DNA of 64,000 nt, taken from positions 67,455 to 131,454 of the forward strand of contig QKWP01000071.1 in the NCBI GenBank assembly GCA_003550325.1, in the 5' to 3' direction. Below, piece by piece: positions 44,231 to 55,256 of this stretch. How positions within the stretch are numbered: the first letter of the stretch is position 1; every line of letters starts with the position of its first letter. Below the pieces are notes generated by a model. That model did no database searches, was not told the DNA's origin, and was given only the letters and a program-made list of their open reading frames with translations. The stretch is from Gigaspora rosea (taxonomy: Eukaryota; Glomeromycota; Glomeromycetes; Diversisporales; Gigasporaceae). A program made the position numbers and the translations under genes.

Positions 44231-44848
44231 TGTTACACGAGTTCGGGTAATTTCACTATGGCAGGTATAACTTAGCTGGCGTTAAAATTTTAAATAGTGA
44301 ATTGTTACCTTTTTAAGTAAGAGGCTTTGAATGTATAATGGTCTCAAACCATAAATCTTGGTCTCGAACTAAATACAGTGGTCTGAAACCATACCTGATG
44401 GTTCGAGACCACTGATATTGGTCTGAAACCCAAGATTTTGGTTTTGAACCGATAGAATTCGTAAAATAAAAATATGACGCTCAGATTAGTAAAGAAAGGT
44501 TATTCCTTTTTCCCGCTTTACTTTAGTACATATATGTACATCCTTTGTATTAAATATTATTAAATAAATAATAAACTGCGAAACTACATTATAAAAACCG
44601 TGATTCCTATATTTAACCTATTGTTACTCCGAAATCTTTATCACTTATCGATCCTATCGGGTATAATCGATTTAGATCGATCATCCTTAAATTTCGTCCG
44701 CTCAAAATAGAAATACAATCCATAAATAAATAATAATCGAATTTAAATCACTATACGCCCTCTTTTACGTCTCGACTTTCTGGTTTATGTTCACAACCCT
44801 GAGCTGAAATTATTGTTTATAAAAGAAGTCTCTCCCACGGTTGTAACA
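44231..44848 (+). repeat. Ty3-B 3' LTR, intact
   Basis: 618 bp, TGTTACACGAGTTCGGG ... CACGGTTGTAACA, with TGTTA/TAACA ends. It contains five or six 'GGTCT[C/G]AAACC' steps (44339-44450). It is the reference against which the split 5' LTR (13174-13566 plus 25736-26124) was recognised. Fewer C-to-T changes than in the 5' halves. Confidence 0.92.
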
Positions 44849-44935
44849 CCATAATATATTCTAAAACAGGAAAAAATCTAGCGAACCAAAAAGTTGAATG
44901 AAACCATCCTCACATATTTTATATGATCGTACTGG

Positions 44936-45266
44936 AATGGTGTTGGACATCTAGTCGCTGAAATTTAAAATCTATATATAAATATATAGTAGCGCTGAAT
45001 TTTAAAAATATAGTGCTGAATTTTAAAATTATATAATAGTGCTGAAATTTTTAGAGTGCGAATAAAAAAAAAAGAGTGCTGAATTAGTAAAATATATAAG
45101 TGCTGAATTTTAGCAAAATATAAAATATAATTGCTGAATTTTAGTAAAATAAAGCGCTGAAATGTTAAACTTAATATAAAATTAAAGAGTTTTTAAACTA
45201 AAATAACTTTTTAATAAAAAGTTTTTTTAAAAAAAGCTCTATGTGACTAGATGTCTCGCACCATAC
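44936..45266. repeat. GCTGAATTTTA tandem steps within weak inverted ends
   Basis: ATGGTGTTGGACATCTAGTC (44938) and GACTAGATGTCTCGCACCAT (45246) are inverted. Between them GTGCTGAATTTTAA or close variants recur at least eight times at irregular spacing. Probably a small degenerate MITE; no target duplication fixed. Confidence 0.55.
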
Positions 45267-45269
45267 TAG

Positions 45270-45960
45270 CGAAATAATTCAGATTTTGGAAAAATGGTTC
45301 AACTCGAACACTAATTTGCATAAATCTAACATATTACAAATAATCACTGTTTTGATTTTTTTTTTTTGTAAGTGAACTAGTCGTAATAGTCTGTGCATAC
45401 CGCACGTTGTAAGTTGAAGCATAATATTGAATCGTAATGCACAAATTAATTGGACAATAAATGAATTATCCAATATGCATAGAATCTCTGTAGAAAATCA
45501 TCCGTTCGATGGTTTATTTAAAATTCGCCGATTTTTTTTAAAAAAAAAACATTGATCATTGTAGAAAATTCTGTCGCTGGCGTATTTCTACAGGAACTTT
45601 ATCAGTTAATTTTTATTGCTACAAAATGATTTTACATTAGAGTACATAAAAAACAATGATTAATCGCTGATTACATCATTCAATCGATATTTTCTATGCG
45701 TTTTGGATAATTTAATTATTATTATAATTGTTAGAAATTATTTGTTAATTTAACAATTCCCTATTAACAATTAAAAATTAGAAAATTTCCATCACTGGTC
45801 ATCATGGTAAAAAAAACTGGTTAAAAATAAACAATGTAATGTTACGTCAAATTAAAATTAGATTGCAGAGTTAAGATTAGTAGAATATATTAAAATTAAT
45901 ATGCGTGGTAAATATTTGTCGACTTTGTACGGGTATAGTATTTTATTACAGTGTATTATA
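45270..45960 (+). repeat. segmental duplication, copy 1 (partner 54046-54545)
   Basis: Shares long stretches with 54046-54545: AATTCAGATTTTGG...GGTTCAA, CGAACACTAATTTG, CCGCACGTTGTAAGTT, ATAATATTGAATCGTAATGC, AAAATAAACAA[T/C]GTAATGTT and TAATATGCGTG[G/A]TAAATATT. A 247 bp MITE (45465-45711) is present only in this copy. The two direct copies bracket the Sel1/kinase region. Confidence 0.75.
45465..45711. mobile_element. 247 bp TIR MITE inside the duplication
   Basis: ATTATCCAATATGCATAGAA at the left and TTCTATGCGTTTTGGATAAT at the right are inverted with few mismatches. The partner copy near 54250 lacks it, so it inserted after the duplication or was lost from the partner. Confidence 0.7.
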
Positions 45961-46286
45961 TCATATATTAAATAAATCTGGGAATTTGCATGATGGTGTT
46001 AGAAATGTAGTCATATTTATTATTATCATAATAAATATATATACATCAGATATACATCAGATATATATGTATAATTATTTCTCTGAATATGGTTTAAGGA
46101 TATATAAATATTATGTTCAGGTGGTGCTGAAAACAATTAATACGTATAGTTTTTTTTTTGACATTACGTATACAACACGTGCAGATAGAATGCAGTTTTT
46201 TGCTCAGATTAAACGTTTAATCCTTCCTTTTTCTTTTCAACCGATATTAACAAACAAAAACGCAAAAAAATTTACATATACCAAAA

Positions 46287-46432
46287 CGCATGAGTGCCGT
46301 CAAAGGAAAAATTACAATCGGGCTTTCAATTATATTTTGCACCGGACACAATCTCTAATTAATTAAATAGATTTTGTCCAGTACAAAATATAATTGAAAG
46401 CCCGATTGCAGTTTTTCTTTTGACGGTATTCA
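46287..46432. repeat. ~145 bp imperfect palindrome
   Basis: GAGTGCCGTCAAAGGAAAAA ... AATCGGGCTTTCAATTATAT ... is answered by ATATAATTGAAAGCCCGATT ... TTTTTCTTTTGACGGTATTC around a centre near 46360. A hairpin-forming MITE core is likely; ends unclear. Confidence 0.7.
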
Positions 46433-46621
46433 TACTAAAGCTGGATGCTTTAAACGGATTATCAATTCACGCAACAAATTAAATCTACGCAAATAAACAC
46501 ATAATACAAAGTTAGTTGTTTTTTAAACGGATCGTTATTACGCGAATGAACTAAAATTACGTAATAATCATACTATCCACGTATCTGAATGTTACATTAA
46601 TATCTTTTTTATAAATCAAAA

Positions 46622-46800
46622 ATGTCGAATGATGACTTGACAACATTAATCGATTTCACAAATTGTCAAGCATTGGCCGATATGAACGATCCAGGCGAAT
46701 GTATTGGCTTGGATATTGTTACGAATATGGAATTGGAATTGAAAAGGATGAAAACAAGGCATTGACATATTATCAAAAATCAACGGAAACAAGGCATTTA
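46622..46800 (+). pseudogene. Sel1-repeat protein fragment
   Basis: ATG at 46622 opens MSNDDLTTLIDFTNCQALAD then MNDP. A one-base shift later the other frame gives MYWLGYCYEYGIGIEKDENK with ALTYYQKS, a textbook 36-residue Sel1-like repeat (alpha-helical scaffold of signalling proteins). The reading then duplicates ACAAGGCATT[G/T]ACATATTAT and ends. It is a truncated, frameshifted relic of the same gene family as 52462-49332. Confidence 0.75.
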
Positions 46801-46899
46801 CATATTATAGTTTATTTAAAGATTTTTTTATACTGTTTTACTCTCCAAGGAGGAAGCATAAAGATTATTTATTGATCTATTTATCAGCAATTTAAGTTC

Positions 46900-47330
46900 A
46901 TAAATATTTATTGTTTGTGCTATTTAGCCCGTAAGTATAAAGAACATTTAATAATTTTACCACATAATGATAAATAAGCATTTATGTTCTTGTTTTGTGA
47001 ACTTGTTTTTCTGTTTTCATTTCGAAAATACGGTAAATGTTCTTTATACTCACAAGCTGAATGATATGGTTATTGTGAATAATGATAAATAAGCATTTTT
47101 GTTCTTGTTTTGCTGTTTTTATTCGTAAAATTATTAAATATTCTTTATACTCCCCACTAAATTAATGCGAATGAAATGACTTGCACGTAATGATAAATAA
47201 TATTTATGTTCTTATTTTGTGAATTCGTTTTGCTGTAAAGTTATTAAATGTTTTTGATGCTCACGAACTGAATGAAATAAATTAAATAAAATCAAATCTG
47301 TTTAAAAGATAATTTGAAACAAATGAATAG
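46900..47330. repeat. three-copy ~115 bp tandem repeat
   Basis: Units carrying AATGATAAATAAGCATTT, TGTTCTTGTTTTG and ATTAAAT[A/G]TTCTTTATACTC recur at about 46955, 47078 and 47195. No coding function. The rest of 46900-49330 is AT-rich spacer apart from the features listed. Confidence 0.75.
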
Positions 47331-47727
47331 AATGACTACAATATTACTTAGATTATTGATCATATTGGAGATGTTATAGAAGAATTGAACAAAAAAAAGG
47401 ACATTACTATTGTTAAACGTGGTTCTTTTAATTGCATGTTTCAGTGCTAATAAATTTTTATAAGAACTGAATATACGCTTATACGGTTATACGATAATAT
47501 ATTGCATTTTATAAAGTATATATTTTCAAAAATTTATTATAATCAAAAATCGTTGATTTTACTTCCACAAGATATTTATATTTTACATCACATTAATTAA
47601 CTCTTATATCTTTTGTATTTGTTTTTTTTTTATTTTACCTGATTGTGTTAATTATTCTTTTTATTTATACTGTTACGTGATAAAAAAAATAGAGAAATCT
47701 ATTTGTTAAAATACGTATTTATTGTAT

Positions 47728-47868
47728 TAGGGGTTTCAAAAATTAAAATTGAGTATATTACTGTATCATATTATCAATAAACAGGATTTTTCAAATTGTA
47801 TTCTTGCTATATCGAATTATAAAACGGAAAATCATAAAGATTCTTAATTTTAATTTTTGAAACCCCTC
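47728..47868. mobile_element. ~140 bp hAT-type MITE
   Basis: Begins TAGGGGTTTCAAAAATTAAA and ends TTTAATTTTTGAAACCCCT. The flanks TATTGTAT (47720-47727) and ATTGGTAT (47869-47876) look like an 8 bp duplication with a one-base slip. Confidence 0.7.
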
Positions 47869-47997
47869 ATTGGTATTATCATGATGCTTTTTTTTTTTTA
47901 AAAAAAAAAAAATTAGATCGTCTATAAGAAACGTTATTACATATTAAAACGTTAAAACGTTTCAAAAAAAAAAAAATAAGTAAAATAAAGCAAGGAT

Positions 47998-48170
47998 GTT
48001 CATGTTCATATAGTTTGCCCTCAGTAATTTTAATTACACAATTTGTAATAACATTAATACTGTAATAAACGATATCATCATGTTCATATCAATATAGTTT
48101 ACCCTCAGTAATTTTAATTAAACAATCTGAAATGCGAAGATTTAACATTAATATATAAACGATTACCGTA
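47998..48170 (+). repeat. two-copy ~90 bp direct repeat
   Basis: CATGTTCATAT...ATAGTTT[G/A]CCCTCAGTAA, TTTTAATTA[C/A]ACAAT and ACATTAATA...AAACGAT occur twice in tandem. Confidence 0.7.
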
Positions 48171-49331
48171 TTAAAAATTATCTAACATTATAATTTTATC
48201 AATGATTCCTAATCACATAAAAATTTTAAAAACATAGCGATAACGATAGAAACACATACCAAAAATATATTTGGTCTTGAATAATTTTAGAGAATGCTAT
48301 CTAATAATTCATATTACATCAAAGTTTCACGTTTAATTTGATTTTCTTTTCGGTAATGTTATTGAAATTTCATTAAATAATCAATTAAATAAAAGCATTC
48401 CGATTTAAACTTCCATTGCTTCCATTTATCTATAATATTATAAGTGTTGGCAAATAGAACAATAGAACAAAGTTAAATATATAGTTAGAGCATTAGTAAA
48501 ATAAAAAATTTAAAAAAATTTTATATTGTATTTAATTAATAAATTTTAATACTATAAATTCCCAATAGAAAAATAAAAAAAAAATGAATAGAATTTTAAG
48601 CCAATAGAACAAATATAGTAAACGTGACAACCCTGGGTATTATACAGTATATTCATTATTTATACTAGGTTATCAAAATCTGATAAGTGTCCGAAACGAT
48701 TTTTAATTTCATTCAAAAGTAATAATAAACGAGCCGCTGATTTGTATCTATGCCTCAATTCTATTCGTACGTATATCTTTGCATTCTTACATTGCTTATC
48801 CATTGACCTGCTACTATATTCCACCGGATCTAAAAGTCTTTAATTCTGGCCGAAATTCAAATATGAAGTTACCTTGAACAATTTTTTGAAAAGCTTATGA
48901 TATATTTTCACGCTAGTATGTTTTACTGACTTCACAATAAATTTGGAGTAAATTTTCCCTAAACTCTGATATGGTTCGTTAAATGAAACTGATGATTTAA
49001 ACTAATACTATATATAGATTTTAAATATTTTGCATTTAATATTTTCAAGCGAATCTGACAAATTCACTCGCACGCACGACATATACGCTGCTTAACTGTT
49101 AATATGCTTTTTTAAGAGGAACCTTTATTCAAATGCATTGGTATAACTGTTTTCTTCCTTACACTTTTCAATATCTTAAATAGAAATAATTTCATTTGGG
49201 GCTATGTTCAAGTACTGTAACTGTTGATTAATATAATTAATGAAGTTGCTATATTATTAAAGTCGTTATTTTTTGATCACCATTTCTTTAAACTTCAGTT
49301 AAATTTTCAGTACTATATTTCCATTTTAAAA
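48171..49331. other. AT-rich intergenic spacer
   Basis: No supported gene. This is the 3' flank of the kinase gene. Confidence 0.5.
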
Positions 49332-49963
49332 TCATTTCATGAATTCTATAGCTGATGGACGGTTGTTTGGATCTTTATCCCAACACTTATTTAAAAGTTC
49401 TGCATAACATGTTGCTGTACCTATCAAAATCTTTGGCCTTAATTCTTTAAAACAAATTTCTATAGTTAAGCTTGAATCGTTATCTTTATAGTCGGAAAAT
49501 ACAGTATTTCCCGAAGAAATCTCCCACATAATCATTCCAAAAGAATGAATATCTGATGCTTTAGTAAATTGTTTTCCTTGTAAAACTTCTGGTGCTACAT
49601 ACGGTAAAGCTCCATAAATTCCCCCTGATTCTTTGTCTAATGTTTTATTAACTGATATTGCAATTCCTAAATCACCGATATATGCGTTATGTAAGACATT
49701 TTGAAATATATTACCACTATGTAAATCACAATGAATGATATCATAAGAATGAATTAATTGAAGATCCAATGCGATATAAGATAATAATAGTTCTAATTTT
49801 TCTCCCATTTCATTTATGCAACTTCGTAAAGGTTCTTACGTAAGGATCCTATTTCTGCATATTGCATAATTAAAATATAGTTATCTGTGTATTCATCTTT
49901 TGATATTCCATGACATTGTAAAAATGTAGGATTTTTAGATACAATATTTGAATATGTAATTAA

Positions 49964-50037
49964 CTTTAAAATTATAATTTATTAATAACTTATAGTAATG
50001 ATTAAAATTATAAAGTTTGAGTTTATCGAATATTTAC
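49964..50037 (-). other. intron in the kinase N-lobe
   Basis: On the minus strand the donor is GAG|GTAAATATTCG (50037) and the acceptor TTTTAAAG|TTAATTAC (49964). Splicing joins EELIKE to LITYSNIVSKN in frame (phase 0), restoring a normal kinase helix-C region. Confidence 0.75.
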
Positions 50038-50329
50038 CTCTTTTATAAGTTCTTCGCTGCTATTTTTGTATTCATGGAATAATTTAAATGCAACTGTTGG
50101 TCCTAAAGAATCGCCATTTGTATTTCTACGATCCCAATAAGCATAATGCACAGTTGCAAACCCACCTCTTCCAATTTTCAATTTCTAGTTCATTAAATGA
50201 AATCAATGAAATTAATAAATCATTGTTAGATAATAATTTTTTCAATGAATCATTAAGATTTTCAGATCCAATTGTCTTTCCGGAATTATTGCTTTTCTAC
50301 TTTTTGCAGCCATTCAATAGCTATTTCTT

Positions 50330-52440
50330 GTTTATGCAAGGTTCCATAACCATTTCGATAACATATTCCAAGTCTATATTTATATTGTCCACTATAGTTA
50401 CCATTCTCGGTCGTGAATACCATTCAAACGCCTTTTTTCATCCTTATCTATGCCTGTGCCATCCTCATAACATACTAGATTATATTGCGCAAAAGAATAA
50501 CTCTTTTAACAGATTTCAAATACCACTCAAATGCCTTTTTTTCATTCTTGGTTGTGCTCATGCCATCATGATAACACATCATGAGATTATATTGTCCCTT
50601 TGAACCACCACCTTCAGCAGATTTCAGATACCACTCAAATGCTTTTTTTTCCTCCTTCTCAGTGCCTATGCCATTATGGTAACAAATTCCAACATTAAAT
50701 TGTCCATTTGTATTGCCATCTTCAGCAGATTTCAAATACCATTCAAGTGCCTTTTTTTCATCCTTCTCTGTGCCTATGCCATTTCTGTAACAAATTCCGA
50801 CATTAAATTGTCCATTCTGAATTGCCATCTTCAGCAGATTTCAAATACTACTCAAATGCCTTTTTTTTGATCTTTCTCTGTACCTATGCCATTATTGTAG
50901 CAAAATCCAACATTAAATTGTTCATTCGAATTGTCACCTTCAGCAGATTTCAAATATCACTCAAATGCCTTTTTTCATCCTTGTCTGTAACTATGCCATT
51001 TTCATAGTAAATTCCAACATTAAATTGTCTATTCGAATTGCCATCTTTAGCAGATTTCAAATACCATTCAAACGCCTTTTTTTATATCCTATGCAATCAT
51101 GATAACACATTGCGAGATATATTGTCCATTTGAATCACCACCTTCAGCAGATTCCAAATACCACTCAAATGCATTTTTTCATCCTTGTCTGTGCCTATGT
51201 CATTATTGTAGCAAAATCCAACATTAAATAGTCCATTCTAATTGCCACCTTCAGAAAATTTCAAATACTATTCAAATGCCTTTTTTCATCCTTGACTGTG
51301 CCTATGCCATTACTGTAGCAAATCCCAACATTAAATTGTCCAATCGTATCATCACCCTCAGCAGATTTCAAATACCACTCAAACGCCTTTTTTTCATCTT
51401 GTCTGTGCCTATACCATTTCTATAGCAAATCCAACATTAAATTGTCTATTCGAATTGCCACCTTTAGCAGATTTCAAATACCACTCAAATGCCTTTTTCA
51501 TCCTTGTCTATATATACCATTTCTGTAACAAATCCCAACGTTAACTTGTCCATTCGAATTGCCATCTTCAGCAGATTTCAAATACCACTCAAATGCCTTT
51601 TTTCATCCTTGTCTATAACTATGCCATTTTCGTAGTAAATTCCAACATTAAATTGTCTATTCGAATTGCCACCTTCAGCAGATTTCAAATATCATTCAAA
51701 TGCTTTTTTTTCATCCCTCTCTGTACCTATGCCATTTCTGTAACAAATTTCAACATTAAATTGTCCAACCAAATCACCACCTTCAGCAAATTTAAATACC
51801 ACTTAAATTCCTTTTTTCATCCTTGGTTGTGCTTATGCCATTACTGTAACAAATTCAAACATTAATTGTCCATTCGAATTGCCACCTTCAGCAGATTTCA
51901 AATGCCACTCAAATGTTTTTTTTCACTCTTGACCGTGCCTATACCATTACTGTAACAAATTCCAACATTAATTATTCATTCGAATTGCCACTTTCAGCAG
52001 ATTTCAAATACCACTCAAATACCCTTGACTATGCCTATGCTAATATCATAACAGGCGCATACATTAAATTGTTCGTTCGAATTGTCATCTTCAGCAGATT
52101 TTTCAAATACCACTCAAATTCCTTTTTTCATATTCCCTGTGCCTATGCCATTTCTGTAACAAATTCCAACATTAAATTGTCCATTTGAATCACCGCCTTC
52201 AGCAGATTTCAAATACCACACCACTCAAATGCCTTTTTTCATCCTTCTCTGTGCCTATGCCATTTCTGTAACAAATTCCAACATTAATTTGTCCATTTGG
52301 AATCAACACCTTCAGAAGATTTCAAATACACTCAAATGCCTTTTTTTCATCCTTGGTTGTGCCTATACCATTTTCATAGCCGAGTCCAATAGCATATTGC
52401 GCATCAGAATTACTATCCTCAACATATTTTAGCAAAATTT
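50330..52440 (-). repeat. Sel1 36-residue repeat array (108 bp unit)
   Basis: About 19 tandem units with the constant segment GATGAAAAAAAGGCATTTGA (poly(A) run of normally 7). Run lengths of 5, 6, 7 and 8 occur in different units, for example 6 near 50425, 7 near 50540 and 50752, 8 near 50860. This accounts for most frame breaks. Confidence 0.85.
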
Positions 52441-52510
52441 CAAATTTATGCTTTTCATCCATGATAACTTTTGAATTAAAGATATGCTACTGTAGATAAT
52501 AAATTTTTTA

Positions 52511-52606
52511 CATATGAGATCTGGGAGTTTGAGAATTCTCCGATTGATCATAATACACCAATTATGAATATTATTCTTAATCGGAGAATGCTTTAATTCC
52601 CAGATC
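52511..52606. repeat. 96 bp imperfect palindrome upstream of the Sel1-kinase gene
   Basis: GATCTGGGAGTTTGAGAATT CTCCGATT and AATCGGAGAATGCTTTAATT CCCAGATC are complementary around a ~35 bp loop. It lies 50-145 bp upstream of the start codon, so it may be a MITE core in the promoter. Confidence 0.7.
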
Positions 52607-52619
52607 GACATTTTTACGA

Positions 52620-53194
52620 TAAAGTAAAAAAATTTTATATAACATTTAACTATCTCACAGGTATAAAGTTGTACGAAAACACAAATTGGGACTTATAGAG
52701 AAGTTAAATTAATTCGATTATGTTTTTGTGTTCTTCAAAATTACCTACGGTAGATAACTTATTTATACACTTAAGCACCCTTCAAAGAACACCGTTTTAC
52801 TAATTGAAAACGACAATAAAAGTATCTTCAATGTTAACACATAATAAAGTTCACTGTACGAAATAATTTCAAATTGACAGACTTGGAAGGTAAATACATT
52901 ATTTTTATTACTATTATACTCGTGGAGGCATTGTCTGTATCTTAAACTTTTGTTTTAATTTAGAAGCACTTAACCAGCATGGTTTATTCGAAAGTTATAA
53001 TATTTCATTGTTATATTTATGTTTTAGGTGAGGAGACAAAAAAAAACTTATAGTTATGTTTTTTATAGAAATTTAATTAGCCACCAAGATGAGAAAAAAA
53101 ACTATGATTATGCTATCTTAATATGAGGGCAAGACTAGAGTTCAGTTTAAAAAAAAAAATATTATTATTTGATAAATTTCTCAATAAATTTTAT
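52620..53194. other. AT-rich spacer
   Basis: Upstream flank of the Sel1-kinase gene; nothing specific recognised. Confidence 0.45.
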
Positions 53195-53208
53195 CATGCA
53201 ATTATTAT

Positions 53209-53920
53209 GGGTGTGGCGCCTTAGAGAAGTGGTCAAGGTGTCACCCCCCAAGCGGCAGGTCGCCAGTTCAAATCCCACTGGCGACGTTTTGGAGTTAAAT
53301 CTGCGTTCGATGATTGTGGCTTATGAGCGGTTGGGCGCTAAACCTGTAACCTTGGTTCCACCATCTTGAATGGGAGCCTGCGGGCGCAATGATGTATGTG
53401 TTACATCGCAAATCCAGGGAACCGGAAAAAACCCACAAGAACCCGTTTGGCAAGACCCGAGTTAGGAGGTAGTGAAAATCGGTCCTTATGGTATGCGCCA
53501 GAGAAGGCGGATACTTCGATCGGAACGAACCTAATAAGGGCAGGTAGCCTCGGTTACCAAATCCGGGCAATGGTACATGTATGGGACATGGAAGGTGTTC
53601 CGGTAGGCTCTTGTGCGAGGGTAAAGTAGCCCTTAGGTCGTCGATGTCTAAAAGGGTCGTGGCCTACAACATCTGCATTAAATGTAGTGCGTCGGTAGTA
53701 ATAGGAGGACCATGAACCAGAGGGTTTAAATAGACAATTCCCGTAGTTGGGTTGTAGGTATGGCAGCTAGTGTAGAACCTGCGGGCGGACTACTTAAATT
53801 AGGCACCAAAAGTGCACGTGTGGCTAGTTGTATCCTCATTCATGTAACAAATATTACGTCACTATAACTCATAATAAAATCCCGGCCATAGCACACGGCC
53901 TCTAAACTTAAAAAAAAAAA
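53209..53920 (+). mobile_element. 712 bp tRNA-headed SINE with 14 bp target duplication
   Basis: The head GCGCCTTAGAGAAGTGGTCA AGG (box A region) and CCAGTTCAAATCCCACTGGC (box B) is tRNA-like. A ~600 bp GC-balanced body follows (CGGGCAATGGTACATG, TAGCCCTTAGGTCG, CGGGCGGACTACTTAA), then a terminal A10-11. CATGCAATTATTAT (53195-53208) and CATGTAATTATTAT (53921-53934) are target copies with one difference. It is non-autonomous and would use a LINE reverse transcriptase not seen here. It is unusually long for a SINE and only lightly decayed. Several short frames on both strands are incidental. Confidence 0.88.
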
Positions 53921-54045
53921 CATGTAATTATTATATATAGAAAGTAACTTATAATGCAGGTTTATCGAACTCGATGATTAAAATTAATATATGCATTTGA
54001 ATATTTCATTTAATATTGATATTCGCCCAGAATTTATTTCATATT

Positions 54046-54545
54046 AGTGAAATCATTCAGACTTTGGAAATGGTTCAATTCGAACACTAATTTGTAGAAA
54101 ACTAACACATTTAACAAATAATCATGTGGTTTGAATTTTTTATTTTTTTTTTTGTAAATGAACTAGTCATAATTGTCTGCAATTTTTTTCCGCATATCGC
54201 ACGTTGTAAGTTTAGGCATAATATTGAATCGTAATGCACAAATAATTGGGCAATAAAGTTAATTAGATTACAGCAATAAATAATATAATGATTCATCATG
54301 ATAAAAAAAAAAAAAAAGCCGGTTAAAAATAAACAACGTAATGTTACGTCAATTAAAAATTAGATTACAGAGTTAAGATTAGTAGAATATATTAATTAAA
54401 ATTTACATTGGATGAATTGTTATTACTGTCGGTTTTTTTTTTGATGCGATACATTAAAATAGATTTTATAAAAATTAATATGCGTGATAAATATTCATCG
54501 ACTTTGTACGGGATATCGTATTTTATTACAGTATTATATCAGGAG
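54046..54545 (+). repeat. segmental duplication, copy 2 (partner 45270-45960)
   Basis: Direct copy of the earlier segment, without its MITE but with a small extra piece (54400-54475). Both copies include the run TAATATGCGTG[G/A]TAAATATT then CGACTTTGTACGGG. A frame at 54408-54659 is probably incidental. Confidence 0.7.
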
Positions 54546-55064
54546 AAAGTGGTCAATCTGAATTTAATATACGAAAAGCATAGGTACGATTGGCCATGTG
54601 ATTGGAAGAATGCCGGCACGCCAAAGGTGCCGGAAATAAATTCAATTAAAGGACTTTAAGTCCGCAGAATACATTGTGAGTAATGAGTAATTTGAGCTGA
54701 GTAATTTGAACTGAAACGATGATATGCTCCCGGGAAAATTAGCAAGTGAGATTGCGCCCAGGTATCATCGTAACAGTAGAATGAGTGAGAAGCAGCATCA
54801 GCCGGTGGTTTCCCGCCTGCTCGAACTGCTCGAAGCAGGCCGGCTGTTAAATAGGAAAATGGCAGAATCAGGAGAGTGTTCCAAAAATTTATATGTCCTG
54901 ATTTTGCCATTGTCCTATAAGCTGCCCCTTATTGACGTCTAGGACGTGGTGTGCAGATGCATGTGTGTTTGACACTGTTGCCTTTTTGCGGCTAATAATA
55001 TTCATTGCATTGTTAGTACCTATTGTGCACATATGTTGTTATTGTTAACAAATATACATAAATT

Positions 55065-55101
<37 letters not shown>

Positions 55102-55256
55102 ATTGACGATTTTGACGTTTTTTTTTTTTTTTTTTTATAAATATTGCTTGCTTGCTTTTAGGAGTTTTGTTAGTGTGGGGCCAAAGCCTTTCTTGATTGG
55201 TATAGAGTAATTGGGGTGATCGACGAAGCCCAATAGATTATTAGTATGAGAGCGGC
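54546..55256. other. 3' flank of the DIRS-like element; GC-balanced segment and poly(T) tracts
   Basis: 54560-54960 is GC-balanced and holds a hairpin (GCCTGCT-cgaactgctcga-AGCAGGC, near 54815). Two T runs follow at 55067-55100 and about 55117-55136. It probably contains the non-coding right-hand terminus of the DIRS-like element, but I could not match terminal repeats. Frames here (54656-54910, 54724-54942) are unsupported. Confidence 0.45.

Larger units (their letters stand above)
49332..52462 (-). pseudogene. Sel1-repeat array plus TKL-type protein kinase, frameshifted
   Basis: A signalling-type gene read leftwards. It starts at ATG 52462 (MDEKHKFEILLKYVEDSNSD), followed by about 19 Sel1 repeats of 36 residues (unit ..GQFNVGICYRNGIGTEKDEK then KAFEWYLKSAEGG), a linker (SENLNDSLKKLLSNNDLLIS) and a kinase domain. 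Kinase motifs: glycine loop IGRGGFATVHYAYWD, VAFK lysine, hinge YILIMQYAEIGSL, catalytic IIHCDLHSGNIF (HCD instead of HRD, Asp kept), GDLGIAI in place of DFG, YVAPEVL, GMIMWEISSG and CWDKDPNNRPSA, stop at 49332. A 74 bp intron splits the N-lobe. More than ten frameshifts, most at one poly(A) per repeat, break the frame. Either it is a pseudogene or the assembly miscounts homopolymers. Sel1-kinase pairs are abundant in glomeromycete genomes. Confidence 0.85.

Noticed and set aside
45905..46366. 153-residue frame in AT-rich DNA
   Set aside because: Composition is dominated by Ile/Tyr/Asn, it overlaps a duplicated non-coding segment and a palindrome, and no domain is recognised.
50088..52432. 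Plus-strand frames rich in 'CYAISVTNSNIKLSI'
   Set aside because: They are the antisense of the Sel1 repeats; the minus-strand reading gives a known domain.
53215..53285. Possible functional tRNA gene
   Set aside because: Box A and box B are present but it continues into a SINE body with an A-tail and target duplications; no clean acceptor stem or terminator.
53169..53629. Three frames of 66-91 codons
   Set aside because: They overlap the 712 bp SINE and have no family resemblance.
54408..54942. Two frames (83 and 72 codons) left of the DIRS element
   Set aside because: The first begins in a duplicated AT-rich segment and the second in non-coding DIRS flank; neither has a recognisable domain.
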